Shown here one piece after another: positions 9,535-18,924 of a DNA stretch of 49,926 nt (positions are counted from its first letter, which is position 1; each line of letters starts with the position of its first letter). A model generated the notes under the pieces. It was not told the DNA's origin, did not search any database, and worked only from the letters and a program-made list of their open reading frames with translations. The DNA is taken from positions 1 to 49,926 of the forward strand of contig DATJNS010000121.1 of the NCBI GenBank assembly GCA_035507915.1, given 5' to 3'. A program made the position numbers and the translations under genes. Origin of the DNA: JACQAI01 sp035507915 (GTDB lineage Bacteria; Pseudomonadota; Alphaproteobacteria; Elsterales; Elsteraceae).

Positions 9535-9555
9535 TTCCAGGGGTTGGTCCCGGGG
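9522..9555. terminator. Inverted repeat between convergent genes, possible bidirectional terminator
   Basis: A perfect 8-base inverted repeat, CCCCGGGA (9522-9529) and TCCCGGGG (9548-9555), spans the end of the reductase gene and the 28-base gap before the convergent channel gene. The loop is 18 bases and there is no T-tract. The position suits a bidirectional terminator, but the structure is not a classic intrinsic one. Confidence 0.35.
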
Positions 9556-9562
9556 CCTCGCC

Positions 9563-11830
9563 TCAATGCGCCACCGCGCGCGTCGTCTCGTCTTTCGCGT
9601 CCTCCGGCTTCAGGTCCTTGATCTCCGGCGGCGGCACGCCGGCCACCATGCCGATGCCGCTACGGTCGAAGGCGAGCTTGATGCGCCGGTTGAACTCGCG
9701 CCCGACCTCCCAACGCCGCGGCGCCACCGTCCGCACCCGGCAGCGCACGACCACGGCGTTGTCGGCGAAGCGCTCGACGCCCATCATCTCGAGCGGCTCG
9801 AGGATCATCGGACCCAGGCGCGTGTCGGCGCGCATCGCCGCGTCGATCTCGTGCAGGAGCTCGATCGCGCGGTCGAGATCGGACCGGTAGTCGACCAGCA
9901 CGTCGAGCACCGCGAAACCGAAATCCTTGGTCATGTTCTTGATCGCCGGGACGGCACTGAACGGCACGGTATGGACACTGCCGTCCATCTCGCGCAGCCG
10001 GATCGATCGGATGCTGATGCCCTCGACCAGTCCGCTGTGCCCGCCGCCGACGTCGACGACATCGCCGACATTGACGGTGTCCTCGAGCAGGAAGAACAGG
10101 CCGGTGATCACGTCCTTCACCAGGGTTTGGGCGCCGAAGCCGATCGCCAGGCCGACCACGCCTGCACCGGCGAGCAGCGGCGCGATGTCGATGCCGAGCT
10201 CGGATAGGACGATGAGCATGGTCATGACGACGATCACGACCGACAGCACGTTGCGCAGCAGCGGCAGCAGGGTGCGCAGTCGCGCTGCCCGCATACGCGG
10301 CGAGTCGAGCGCGTTGCCGACCGCCAGCGAGCGCGCGATCATGATCGAGGCGACCTCCCAAAGCGCCACGGCCACGACCAGGATCACGGCGATCGAGAAG
10401 GCGCTGGCGAGAACGCGGTGGCCGAGCGGCGATTGCTGCCAGCCCCAGACGTCGATGCCCCATGCCTGCAGGATCCCGACCGCGGCCAGCAGCCAGAGGA
10501 TCGTGCGCAGAGCGGTGCGCGCGAGCGGCAGGTAACCCTGCGCGCGCGACGGCATGCCGGCGGGGTCGTCGAGCAGCGCCCGGCTGGCGCGCACGCTGAG
10601 CCGGCGCGCCAGCACGAGGCCGGCGCGCAGCAGCAACACGGTGACGGCGGTCCACAGCGTCGACGAGGCGAGGTAGGCGAAGCCGTCGGGGATCCGGAGT
10701 GCCCAGACCAGGAACGCGCCGACGACGTAGCACGCTGCCAGCACGTGCCAAACGTCCGCGAGGCGCATGCGCAACAGCCGCCACTCGTTGGGCGCGCGTC
10801 CTTCGGGCAGGCCGTCGCCTGCGATCGCATGGCGCACCGGCTCGCGGTATTGCGTGATCAACGCCACGATCATGACAGTGAAGATCAGCCCCAGCACCCG
10901 CAAGAGCAGCGCGTGAACGCTGCGGGGCACGCCGATCAGCGGCGCTGCCGAGATCAGGAACACGCCGTAGATCGCGACATTGCCGAGGCGTCGCAGCCAG
11001 TGATAGGTGTCGCGCGCGACGTCATCGTCGAGCTTGATGAGGCGGCGCGGCCGGGGTGTCGCGCCGTCCTCGCCGGCCTCGGGCACCAGCACGCGACGAC
11101 CGGCGGCGAGCAGCGCGCGGGCCAGCACGTTGGCGTTGATGACCGCGATGACGAGCAACCGGGTTGCCTGGTTCGACGTGACCAGCGGCAGGCTGAGATA
11201 GGCGGTGCCGACGAAGGCGGCGATCGGCACCAGCGCCAGCACGACGCGGGCCGTCAGCAGCAGAAGCCGGGTCGCGGCACCATGCGCCGACCATTGCTCG
11301 ACCGAGCGACGCGGTCGCGCGATCAAGGCCGAGATCAGCCACTCCGCGGCCACCGCGCAAACCAGCACGATGGCGAGCCGCGCCAGCAGGTCGAAGGTCT
11401 CCTGGCGTGCCGCCGGATCGGTCGCGCGGGTGACCAGCCAGTGGGTCGCCTTCGGCCAGGCATGCGCGATCCGTCCGAGGTCGGCGATCTCGGCGGTCAA
11501 GGTGGCGACGCCGTCGGACACATCGCCGAGCCCGGCGGTGACCCAATCGCTGGGCGCGCCGTTGGCCGGCGCGGCAGCGTGCTTCTGCGCGGCCAGCAGC
11601 GCGTCGAGCTCGGCGATCAGCCGGGCGCGCGCCGTCGGATCGTTCAAGGTCGCGACCAGCCGGGAGATCTCTTCCGGGCTGGCCGACGGCGGGGCGACGG
11701 GTGGTCCCGTGGGTGTCGTCGCTTGGGTCGTCGGGGGCGGCGTGGATGACGTCTGGGCGGATGCGCCGACGCCCGCGAGGAGCAGCGCGAGGCCGAGCAT
11801 CGACGGCATCAGGAGCCGGCGAACGATCAT
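9563..11830 (-). CDS. Large MscS-family mechanosensitive ion channel
   Basis: Protein of 755 residues with a signal peptide (LGLALLLAGVGASAQ) and a Pro/Thr/Ala-rich linker. A periplasmic helical segment containing ARLIAELDALLAAQ follows, then many membrane helices from about residue 165. The MscS core lies near residues 520-620: LLAGAGVVGLAIGFGAQ is the pore helix TM3, rich in Ala and Gly. It continues into TLVKDVITGLFFLLED and the beta domain DVGGGHSGLVEGISIRSIRL with VPFSAVPAIKNMT. The cytoplasmic domain ends in a charged tail. The architecture matches the YbdG/YjeP-like large channels that release solutes on hypo-osmotic shock. It follows divL on the same strand after 106 bases. Confidence 0.9.
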   Translation of the reverse strand: MIVRRLLMPSMLGLALLLAGVGASAQTSSTPPPTTQATTPTGPPVAPPSASPEEISRLVATLNDPTARARLIAELDALLAAQKHAAAPANGAPSDWVTAGLGDVSDGVATLTAEIADLGRIAHAWPKATHWLVTRATDPAARQETFDLLARLAIVLVCAVAAEWLISALIARPRRSVEQWSAHGAATRLLLLTARVVLALVPIAAFVGTAYLSLPLVTSNQATRLLVIAVINANVLARALLAAGRRVLVPEAGEDGATPRPRRLIKLDDDVARDTYHWLRRLGNVAIYGVFLISAAPLIGVPRSVHALLLRVLGLIFTVMIVALITQYREPVRHAIAGDGLPEGRAPNEWRLLRMRLADVWHVLAACYVVGAFLVWALRIPDGFAYLASSTLWTAVTVLLLRAGLVLARRLSVRASRALLDDPAGMPSRAQGYLPLARTALRTILWLLAAVGILQAWGIDVWGWQQSPLGHRVLASAFSIAVILVVAVALWEVASIMIARSLAVGNALDSPRMRAARLRTLLPLLRNVLSVVIVVMTMLIVLSELGIDIAPLLAGAGVVGLAIGFGAQTLVKDVITGLFFLLEDTVNVGDVVDVGGGHSGLVEGISIRSIRLREMDGSVHTVPFSAVPAIKNMTKDFGFAVLDVLVDYRSDLDRAIELLHEIDAAMRADTRLGPMILEPLEMMGVERFADNAVVVRCRVRTVAPRRWEVGREFNRRIKLAFDRSGIGMVAGVPPPEIKDLKPEDAKDETTRAVAH

Positions 11831-11936
11831 GGCGGGGGCGGGGAGTTGCAGATTGGGGGACTAACGCGGGTAGCGTCGTTCCGTGCCTTATGCCATCTCG
11901 CCTAGATCAACCGGGAGGGCGCCAGAGCCGCCAGAG

Positions 11937-13928
11937 CTATCCCGATACGGTCGACGCGACGCGCGCCGGCTCGGCCTCGGCGGGCTCGGGGGCCGCAACG
12001 GTCGGCAGATGGCAGACCACGGTCGTGCCCTGGCCTTCGACCGACTCGATCTCGACCCGGCCGCCGTGCAGCTCGACGAAGCTCTTGACCAGACTCAGCC
12101 CGAGCCCGGCGCCGCCGTGGCGGCCGAGCTTGACGGCGCGCTCGAAGCGCTCGAACACGCGCGCCTGATCGGGCTCGGGGATGCCGACGCCGGTGTCCGA
12201 CACGGTCAATACGATCTCGTCGGGCTCGCGGCGCGCGGTGAGCGTCACGGTGCCGCCGGGCGGCGTGAACTTGAAGGCGTTGCTCAACAGGTTGAACAGC
12301 GCCTGCTTGATGCGCCGCGGGTCGACCGACAGAACGCCGATCGACGTCGGACAGTCGAACAGGAGGGTCAGCTGCTGGTTGCGCGCGCGCTCGCGCATCA
12401 GGCTCAAGACGCTGGTGAGGAAGCCGTGCAACTCGACCTCCGAACACTCGAGCGCCATGTAGCCGGCCTCGATGGTCGCGAGGTCGAGGATGTCGTTGAT
12501 CAGCGACAGGAGCCGATGCGACGATTCGAGGATGCCCTGGCTGTATTCGAGCTGCCGCGGCGTGAGCGCGCCGAAATACTGGTTCGCCAGGATCTCGGCG
12601 AAGCCGAGGATCGTGTTGAGCGGCGTACGCAGCTCGTAGGATACGTTGGCGATGAACTCGGTCTTCAGCCGATCGGCGGTCTCGAGCGCGATGTTGCGCT
12701 CGCGCAACGCCATCTCGACGCGCAGCCGATCGGTCACGTCGAGATAGGTGAACAAGGTCGCGCCGTCGGGCAGCGGCACGACGCTGTGCTCGATCGCGGT
12801 GCCGTCGCCGCGCGCCGTCATGCCGCCGCCGGGGCGCCGTTCGGCGAGCTCGCTCATCAGCTTCGAGCGCCGCAGTTCCCATTCCGCGGCGACCGGGAAG
12901 AAGCGCCGCCAGTGCTCGACCAGCTCGCTGACCGGCGGGTTGTCGGCGAGGCGCTCGGGCTCGAAGCCCCAGATGCGGCAGTAGGCGGGGTTGAAGAGCT
13001 TGAGCCGGCCGTCGCCGCCGATCACCGCGACGCCCTCGTGCAGATTGTCGAGCGTCTCGCGCTGCACCGCGGTCAGCGTGTTGTACGACCGCTCGAGCGC
13101 GAGATTGTCGGTGACATCCTCGTAGGTGAACATCAGCCCGCCGAACGGATGCGGCGTCACGACCATGCGCAGGGTCGTCTCGTCGGGCAGGTGCAGCAGC
13201 TCCTCGCGCGTCTCGGTCAGCGACTGGAACAGATTGACCTGGGCGCGCTTGAACTCGGGAAAGTCCGCGTACTCCGGGAGCCGCCGGCTCTCGCGCAACG
13301 CCTCCAGAACCTCCTGGATGGTCGGCTCGGTCTGCAGCCAGTCGGCATCGAGGTGCCAGAGATCGGCAAAGGCGCGGTTGGCGAGCTTCAGGCGCCGATC
13401 GGGCCCGTAGATCGCGATCGCGGTGCCCAGGGTCTCGAGCACCTCGGAGGCCGCAGCCACATGGCGCGCGAGATCGGCCTGCAGTGCCTCGACGGCGGTG
13501 TGGTCGATCGCCAGCGACATCAGGCCGCCGCTCTCGAGCGGCGCCTCGGTGAGCTCGTAGAGCCGGCGCTGGCCGCCGACCACCAGATGCAGGCTTTCGC
13601 TCTGATCGCTGCCCGAGGCGACGGCGCGCTGCGCGAGCTCGCGGCTGACCGTCGCCAGCGCGCCTTCGGCCTGACCGGGCGCGCCGTCGAGCGCCGCCAT
13701 CGCTGCGCGGTTGGCGAAACCGACGGTCAGGTCCGGGCGATACCACCACAGCGGATGGGGCAGGCGGTCGAGCAGGTCGCGCCAGCGCGCCGCCTCGGCG
13801 TCGGCGTCGGCGAGATGGGCCGCGATGGCGCGCGTGCGCGCGCCCGCGCGCAGAAGCGCGATCGCCAGCGCGGCGACGGCCGCGAGCAAGGCAATCACGA
13901 CTGCGACTGCGCCGACCATCGCGTCCAC
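11937..13928 (-). CDS. divL: DivL-like sensory pseudo-kinase (PAS repeats, Tyr at the H-box)
   Basis: Membrane-anchored histidine-kinase-like protein of 663 residues. An N-terminal transmembrane helix (residues about 4-26) is followed by three PAS-like segments (roughly 45-160, 175-285, 290-400), a dimerisation/phosphoacceptor domain (420-490) and an HATPase domain (535-645). The H-box reads NVSYELRTPLNTILGF: Tyr 431 occupies the place of the phosphorylated His. The ATP-binding motifs look intact (NLLSNAFKFTPPGG, SDTGVGIP, GGAGLGLSLVKSF). In Caulobacter, DivL has exactly this His-to-Tyr change and controls CckA and hence CtrA, so the same role is likely here. The start is GTG 13928, with ATG 13919 an alternative. 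It lies between ahcY and the channel gene, all on one strand. Confidence 0.88.
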   Translation of the reverse strand: MDAMVGAVAVVIALLAAVAALAIALLRAGARTRAIAAHLADADAEAARWRDLLDRLPHPLWWYRPDLTVGFANRAAMAALDGAPGQAEGALATVSRELAQRAVASGSDQSESLHLVVGGQRRLYELTEAPLESGGLMSLAIDHTAVEALQADLARHVAAASEVLETLGTAIAIYGPDRRLKLANRAFADLWHLDADWLQTEPTIQEVLEALRESRRLPEYADFPEFKRAQVNLFQSLTETREELLHLPDETTLRMVVTPHPFGGLMFTYEDVTDNLALERSYNTLTAVQRETLDNLHEGVAVIGGDGRLKLFNPAYCRIWGFEPERLADNPPVSELVEHWRRFFPVAAEWELRRSKLMSELAERRPGGGMTARGDGTAIEHSVVPLPDGATLFTYLDVTDRLRVEMALRERNIALETADRLKTEFIANVSYELRTPLNTILGFAEILANQYFGALTPRQLEYSQGILESSHRLLSLINDILDLATIEAGYMALECSEVELHGFLTSVLSLMRERARNQQLTLLFDCPTSIGVLSVDPRRIKQALFNLLSNAFKFTPPGGTVTLTARREPDEIVLTVSDTGVGIPEPDQARVFERFERAVKLGRHGGAGLGLSLVKSFVELHGGRVEIESVEGQGTTVVCHLPTVAAPEPAEAEPARVASTVSG

Positions 13929-14035
13929 GGGGCACCCGCCACTTCGCTAAGCTCGCCGGGGCGCGTTCGATCACGCCCCGCCGGTGGGTTCGTGCAACTC
14001 TAGAGAGCCGCCGCCCGGCCAACAAGCGTGGCCGA

Positions 14036-14073
14036 CCGGCGCCCGGAGCGGCAGGGCCGCGCTCCGACGCCGG
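14036..14073 (-). terminator. GC-rich hairpin downstream of ahcY
   Basis: CCGGCG (14036-14041) pairs with CGCCGG (14068-14073), and inside it GGAGCG (14045-14050) pairs with CGCTCC (14060-14065). This gives a two-part stem that starts 17 bases after the ahcY stop. There is no T-run, so it may be a weak or processing hairpin rather than a true terminator. The remaining 107 bases to divL contain another short GGGGCG/CGCCCC repeat. Confidence 0.35.
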
Positions 14074-14089
14074 CGGTCGTGCGGGCGAT

Positions 14090-15388
<1,299 letters not shown>

Positions 15389-15463
15389 GGCGGCTCCTCG
15401 GCGATACGGGTGACGGATCGGGCGCGCGACGGCCGAAAATCACCGCCGGTCCCATATAGGGAT

Positions 15464-15479
15464 ATAAAGCTATCTTTAT
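15464..15479 (-). promoter_or_regulatory. Palindromic operator candidate of ahcY
   Basis: Arms ATAAAG and CTTTAT (15464-15469, 15474-15479) are perfect inverted repeats around a 4-base centre, in an AT-rich island that stands out in this GC-rich DNA. The site starts 9 bases downstream of the -10 hexamer and so covers the expected transcription start, a classic repressor position. From memory, AT-rich palindromes of the ATAAAG...CTTTAT type are associated with ArsR-family regulators of SAM/SAH-cycle genes. No such regulator gene is in the window. A second small repeat (TCCC...GGGA, about 15450-15462) follows. Confidence 0.55.
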
Positions 15480-15488
15480 GTGGTCGGG

Positions 15489-15517
15489 GTTATAGCCGGC
15501 CCCGGGGGCCTTGCCAA
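15489..15517 (-). promoter_or_regulatory. Sigma-70-type promoter of ahcY
   Basis: On the minus strand, -35 TTGGCA (15512-15517) and -10 TATAAC (15489-15494) are separated by exactly 17 bases. Transcription would begin near 15482, giving a leader of about 95 bases. The leader contains the palindrome and no fold I recognise as a SAM or SAH riboswitch. Confidence 0.6.
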
Positions 15518-15536
15518 GCGCTATCTGGGGGCGGCC

Positions 15537-16154
15537 TCAGCCGCGCTTGGCCGCCACCCAGGCGAGCGCCTGCTCGAGCCGGTCGTTGCCCCAGAACAGC
15601 TCGCCGTCGGCGGCGATGAAGCTGGGTGCGCCGAAGATGCCGGCGGCGACCGCCTGCTCGACCTGCGCGGCCAGACGCGCCTTGTTCGCCGGGGTCGTCG
15701 CGCGCGCGATCACGGGATCCGGCGCGTGCCCGAGCGCGGACAGGATGGCGGCGATCACGGTCTCGGTGCCGATGTCGCGGTCTTCGGCGAAGCTCGCGTG
15801 ATAGACCGCCTTCACGAATGCCGGCGCCCAGCCCTCGTCGGCGGCCAGCAGGGCGACGCGCGATCCCAGCAGGCTGATCCGCGGATAGCGGCTCGGCCAG
15901 GTCAGCGGCAGGCCATAATCGAGGCACAGCCGCTCGACGTCGCGCTGGCGGTAGCGCGCCTCCGGCGGCGGCGCGTCCTGCGCGGGCGACGGCTGGTTCG
16001 GCCGGCGCTGGAAGATCGGTCCGAGCAGGAAGGGCTGCCAGGCGATCCGGATGCCCGCGGCGGCGGCGAGCGGCTCGATGCGCATGGCCGTCAGGTAGCA
16101 ATACGGGCTGGCGAACTCGAACCAGAACGCCAGCGTGTCGCGCGCATGCTCCAT
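15537..16154 (-). CDS. DsbA-like protein, 2-hydroxychromene-2-carboxylate isomerase family
   Basis: Kappa-GST/DsbA-fold protein of 205 residues. The N-terminus FWFEFASPYCYLTAMRIEPL is the family signature; SPY-x-Y binds glutathione in the isomerase. Also visible are IAWQPFLLGPIF, WPSRYPRISLLGSRVALLAA and the cis-Pro region GIFGAPSFIAADGELFWGND. There is no CxxC, so it is not a disulfide oxidoreductase. Members isomerise hydroxychromene carboxylate in naphthalene-type degradation, but many homologues occur without that pathway and no other aromatic-degradation gene is here, so the substrate is unknown. ATG 16154 is preferred; a GTG lies one codon upstream. The ahcY promoter lies just past its stop. 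Confidence 0.85.
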   Translation of the reverse strand: MEHARDTLAFWFEFASPYCYLTAMRIEPLAAAAGIRIAWQPFLLGPIFQRRPNQPSPAQDAPPPEARYRQRDVERLCLDYGLPLTWPSRYPRISLLGSRVALLAADEGWAPAFVKAVYHASFAEDRDIGTETVIAAILSALGHAPDPVIARATTPANKARLAAQVEQAVAAGIFGAPSFIAADGELFWGNDRLEQALAWVAAKRG

Positions 16155-16289
16155 CACGGGCGAGCTTGCGGACGCCCCGTGGTCGCTGGCAATCGAGATT
16201 TGCTCGACCGCGGGTGAAGGCGAGTCACCCGCGATCGAACTCTTGAAGCGGGCCCTCGCGGCGCCGCCTGCCGGGCCGACGGACCGTTG

Positions 16290-17141
16290 TTACTTGCCGT
16301 GGGCGACGAGCTTCTGGGTCTGCTCGCCCAAGCCCTCGACGCCGAGCTTCATGGTCTCGCCGGCCTTGAGGAAGCGCGGGTGCGGCTTCTTGCCGAGGCC
16401 GACGCCGGCAGGCGTGCCGGTGATGATCAGGTCGCCCGGCTGCAGCGACATGAACTGGGTCAGGTAGTGGATGATGAAATCGACCGGGAAGATCATGTTG
16501 GCGGTCGAGCTGTCCTGCATGCGCTCGCCGTTGACGTCGCAGAACATCTTCAGCTTCTGCACGTCGGCGATCTCGTCCTTGGTGGCGAGGAACGGGCCGA
16601 CCGGCGCGAAGCTGTCGCAGCACTTGCCCTTGGTCCACTGGCCGCCGCGCTCGGTCTGGAAGTGGCGCTCCGAGACGTCGTTGCAGATCGTGTAGCCGGC
16701 GACGTAGTCGAGCGCCTTGGCCTTGTCGACGTAGCGCGCCTCGGTGCCGATCACGACCGCGAGCTCGACCTCCCAGTCGCACTTCTCGGAACCCTTCGGG
16801 ATCGTCACCGGATCGTTGGGGCCGGTCAGCGAGCTGGTCGCCTTCATGAAGATCACCGGCTCGTCCGGAATCTTGGCGCCGACCTCGGCCGCGTGATCGC
16901 GGTAGTTGAGGCCGATCGCGACGATCTTGCCGATGCCGGCGTAGGGCACGCCCAGCCGCGGATTGCCCGACGGCACCGGCAGGTCGTTGATCTTGAGGCC
17001 GGCGAGCTTCTTCAGGCCCGCGGGTGACAGGTGATCCGGCGTGAGGTCCTTGATGTGGCCCGAGAGGTCGCGGATCTTGCCGCTCGAGTCGAGGAGACCG
17101 GGCTTCTCACTGCCGGCGGCGCCGAAGCGAACGAGCTTCAT
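16290..17141 (-). CDS. Fumarylacetoacetate-hydrolase-family protein
   Basis: Protein of 283 residues in the FAH superfamily, metal-dependent enzymes that cleave or decarboxylate acylpyruvates and related oxo-acids. Core motifs are KIVAIGLNYRDHAAEVG, PVIFMKATSSLTGPNDP, and the metal ligands in CDWEVELAVVIG (E-x-E). They continue with GYTICNDVSERHFQ and the C-terminal DLIITGTPAGVGLGKKP. The short N-terminal domain with LVRFGAAG...PGLLD matches the 2-hydroxyhepta-2,4-diene-1,7-dioate isomerase or acylpyruvase subgroup. It shares a strand with the gamma-glutamyltransferase gene upstream (82-base gap). The substrate cannot be read from the sequence. Confidence 0.88.
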   Translation of the reverse strand: MKLVRFGAAGSEKPGLLDSSGKIRDLSGHIKDLTPDHLSPAGLKKLAGLKINDLPVPSGNPRLGVPYAGIGKIVAIGLNYRDHAAEVGAKIPDEPVIFMKATSSLTGPNDPVTIPKGSEKCDWEVELAVVIGTEARYVDKAKALDYVAGYTICNDVSERHFQTERGGQWTKGKCCDSFAPVGPFLATKDEIADVQKLKMFCDVNGERMQDSSTANMIFPVDFIIHYLTQFMSLQPGDLIITGTPAGVGLGKKPHPRFLKAGETMKLGVEGLGEQTQKLVAHGK

Positions 17142-17223
17142 GATTGCCTACCCATGAATTGACGGAAGGCCGGCAGCATCGGTCGTCGGCGGCGCCCGAT
17201 CAAGGCCTATTGGTGCGGCGCGG

Positions 17224-18801
17224 CTAGGCTGGCTGCTCGGCGACGCTGGCCCACGGCGAGCGGATGTCGGCGGCCGCGACGTTGACGCCGCCGGGACGCC
17301 GCTCGACCGCGGTCGGGCAGGCCCAGCCGGTCGGATAGACGGTCGGCTCGCGGACCTCGACGGGATACGCCTTGGACAGGGCCGCGACCGCATCGTCGGA
17401 CATGGCGGCGTCGCACGTGATCGTCGCGCCGCGCACGAGATCGATACGCGGCAGATGGAAGGCGTCGTCGAGCGACAGGCCGAAATCGATCACCAGCGAA
17501 GCGATCTGCAGCACCGCGGGCATGATCGAGCGGCCGCCCGACGCGCCGGCCGCGAACCACGCGCGACCGTCGCGCGTCGCGATCAGCGGGCACATGTTGT
17601 TGAGCGGCTTGACGCCGGGCGCCAGCGAGTTGGGTCGGCCCGGGCGCGGATCGAACCACATGATGCCGTTGTTCATCAGCACGCCGGTCTCGGGCAGCAC
17701 GACCTTCGAGCCGAAGCGCGCGAGCAGCGTGTTGGTGAGCGCCACCATGTTGCCGGCGGCGTCGATCGTGCACAGGTGGGTCGTGCAGCTGCCCGGCGCG
17801 GCGTGGCCGAGCGCCAACAGGCGGTGCTCGTAGGCGGCGGCGAACCCGCGCGCGTAGGCGACGAAGTCGGCGGGCGTCGGCGTCGGCGCGCCGAAGGCAT
17901 GGCGCTCGAAATCGGCGAACACGCGCGCCGCGGTCGGTCCGGCGGTGAGGCCGGGCGCCAGCGCGACGTCGACGCCGCGATATTTGACCGCGAGCGGCGC
18001 CTTGAGCTCGGCGCGGTAATCGGCGAGATCGTCGGCGGCGATGCGGCTGCCGCCGGCCTTGAGATCGCCGACCAGCCGGCGCGCGATCTCGCCCTGGTAG
18101 AAATCGTCGGGCCCGGCCTTGGCCAGGCGCTTCAAGGTCTCCGCGAGCGCCCCCAGCTTGAGGGGGCGCGGCGAACCGAATTGGGGCGGCACCGGCGGCA
18201 GCCCGTCGGCGAGGTAGACGGCGGCGCTCGACGGGAAGCGATGCAGCTCGCGCGCCGCCACCGAGATCGACAGGCTGGCGGCCCAGTCGATCATCATGCC
18301 GCGTTCGGCGAGCGCGATCGCGGGCGCCAGCAGGTCGCCCCACGAAAGGCTGCCGAAGCGCTCGCGCGCCAGCGCGAAGCCGGCGACGGCGCCCGGCACC
18401 GCGATCGACTCGTAGCCCAGCTGGTTGCGCTCGTCCTCGACCACCGGCCAACCGAACAGCCCGTCATCGACGCCGCCCACCGTCGGGTAGCGCTTCGGGT
18501 CGAGCCGCTTGGGCGCGTTCATCGTGTAGTCGACCGCGTGCACCTGCCGCTCGTCGGCGCGGTAGATCAGCATGATGCCGCCGCCGCCGAGGCCGCTCAT
18601 CCACGGCTCGGTGGTGCCGAGCGCGAACGCCGTGGCGATCGCCGCATCGACCGCGTTGCCGCCGCGCGCCAGGATCTCGGCGCCGACCCGCGCGGCCTCG
18701 GGGTGCTGCGCGGCGACCAGGCCGCGGCGCGAGGTGACGGCGGGCTTGCGCAGCTGCCAGCGGTCGCCGGCATGACGGGTCGGGGCGGCGGGGGCGGCCA
18801 T
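17224..18801 (-). CDS. Gamma-glutamyltransferase-family Ntn hydrolase
   Basis: Proenzyme of 525 residues that should self-cleave into two chains. The N-terminal part has GLVAAQHPEAARVGAEIL, GGNAVDAAIATAFALG and GLGGGGIMLIY. The autocleavage site is Cys 339/Thr 340 in SCTTHLCTIDAAGN, where Thr 340 would become the catalytic nucleophile. GVLMNNGIMWF, PGRPNSLAPGVKPLNNMCP and AAGASGGRSIMPAVLQI follow. No signal peptide is visible, which is unusual for true periplasmic GGT, so a cytoplasmic acylase or hydrolase role on another gamma-glutamyl or amide substrate is possible. ATG 18801 is the sensible start; the longer open frame upstream is a GC artefact crossing the divergent gene. Confidence 0.88.
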   Translation of the reverse strand: MAAPAAPTRHAGDRWQLRKPAVTSRRGLVAAQHPEAARVGAEILARGGNAVDAAIATAFALGTTEPWMSGLGGGGIMLIYRADERQVHAVDYTMNAPKRLDPKRYPTVGGVDDGLFGWPVVEDERNQLGYESIAVPGAVAGFALARERFGSLSWGDLLAPAIALAERGMMIDWAASLSISVAARELHRFPSSAAVYLADGLPPVPPQFGSPRPLKLGALAETLKRLAKAGPDDFYQGEIARRLVGDLKAGGSRIAADDLADYRAELKAPLAVKYRGVDVALAPGLTAGPTAARVFADFERHAFGAPTPTPADFVAYARGFAAAYEHRLLALGHAAPGSCTTHLCTIDAAGNMVALTNTLLARFGSKVVLPETGVLMNNGIMWFDPRPGRPNSLAPGVKPLNNMCPLIATRDGRAWFAAGASGGRSIMPAVLQIASLVIDFGLSLDDAFHLPRIDLVRGATITCDAAMSDDAVAALSKAYPVEVREPTVYPTGWACPTAVERRPGGVNVAAADIRSPWASVAEQPA

Positions 18802-18924
18802 GGGCGGGTCCTCTGGTGATCCAAGGGCGGACGCGAGGCGTAAAACCCACTGTGCCGCGCACGCCACCCCGTCGCCAAGGGGGTCGCCAAGAGGCTGCGT
18901 TCGCGCGGAGATTGACGGGGGCCG

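Noticed and set aside
11883..14003. A plus-strand open frame of 706 codons opposite divL
   Set aside because: divL is coded with intact PAS, HisKA and HATPase motifs on the other strand; the frame is a composition artefact.
15389..15463. A SAM or SAH riboswitch in the ahcY leader
   Set aside because: The leader is short and shows no conserved core or pseudoknot pattern that I recognise. The palindrome at the start point explains regulation better.
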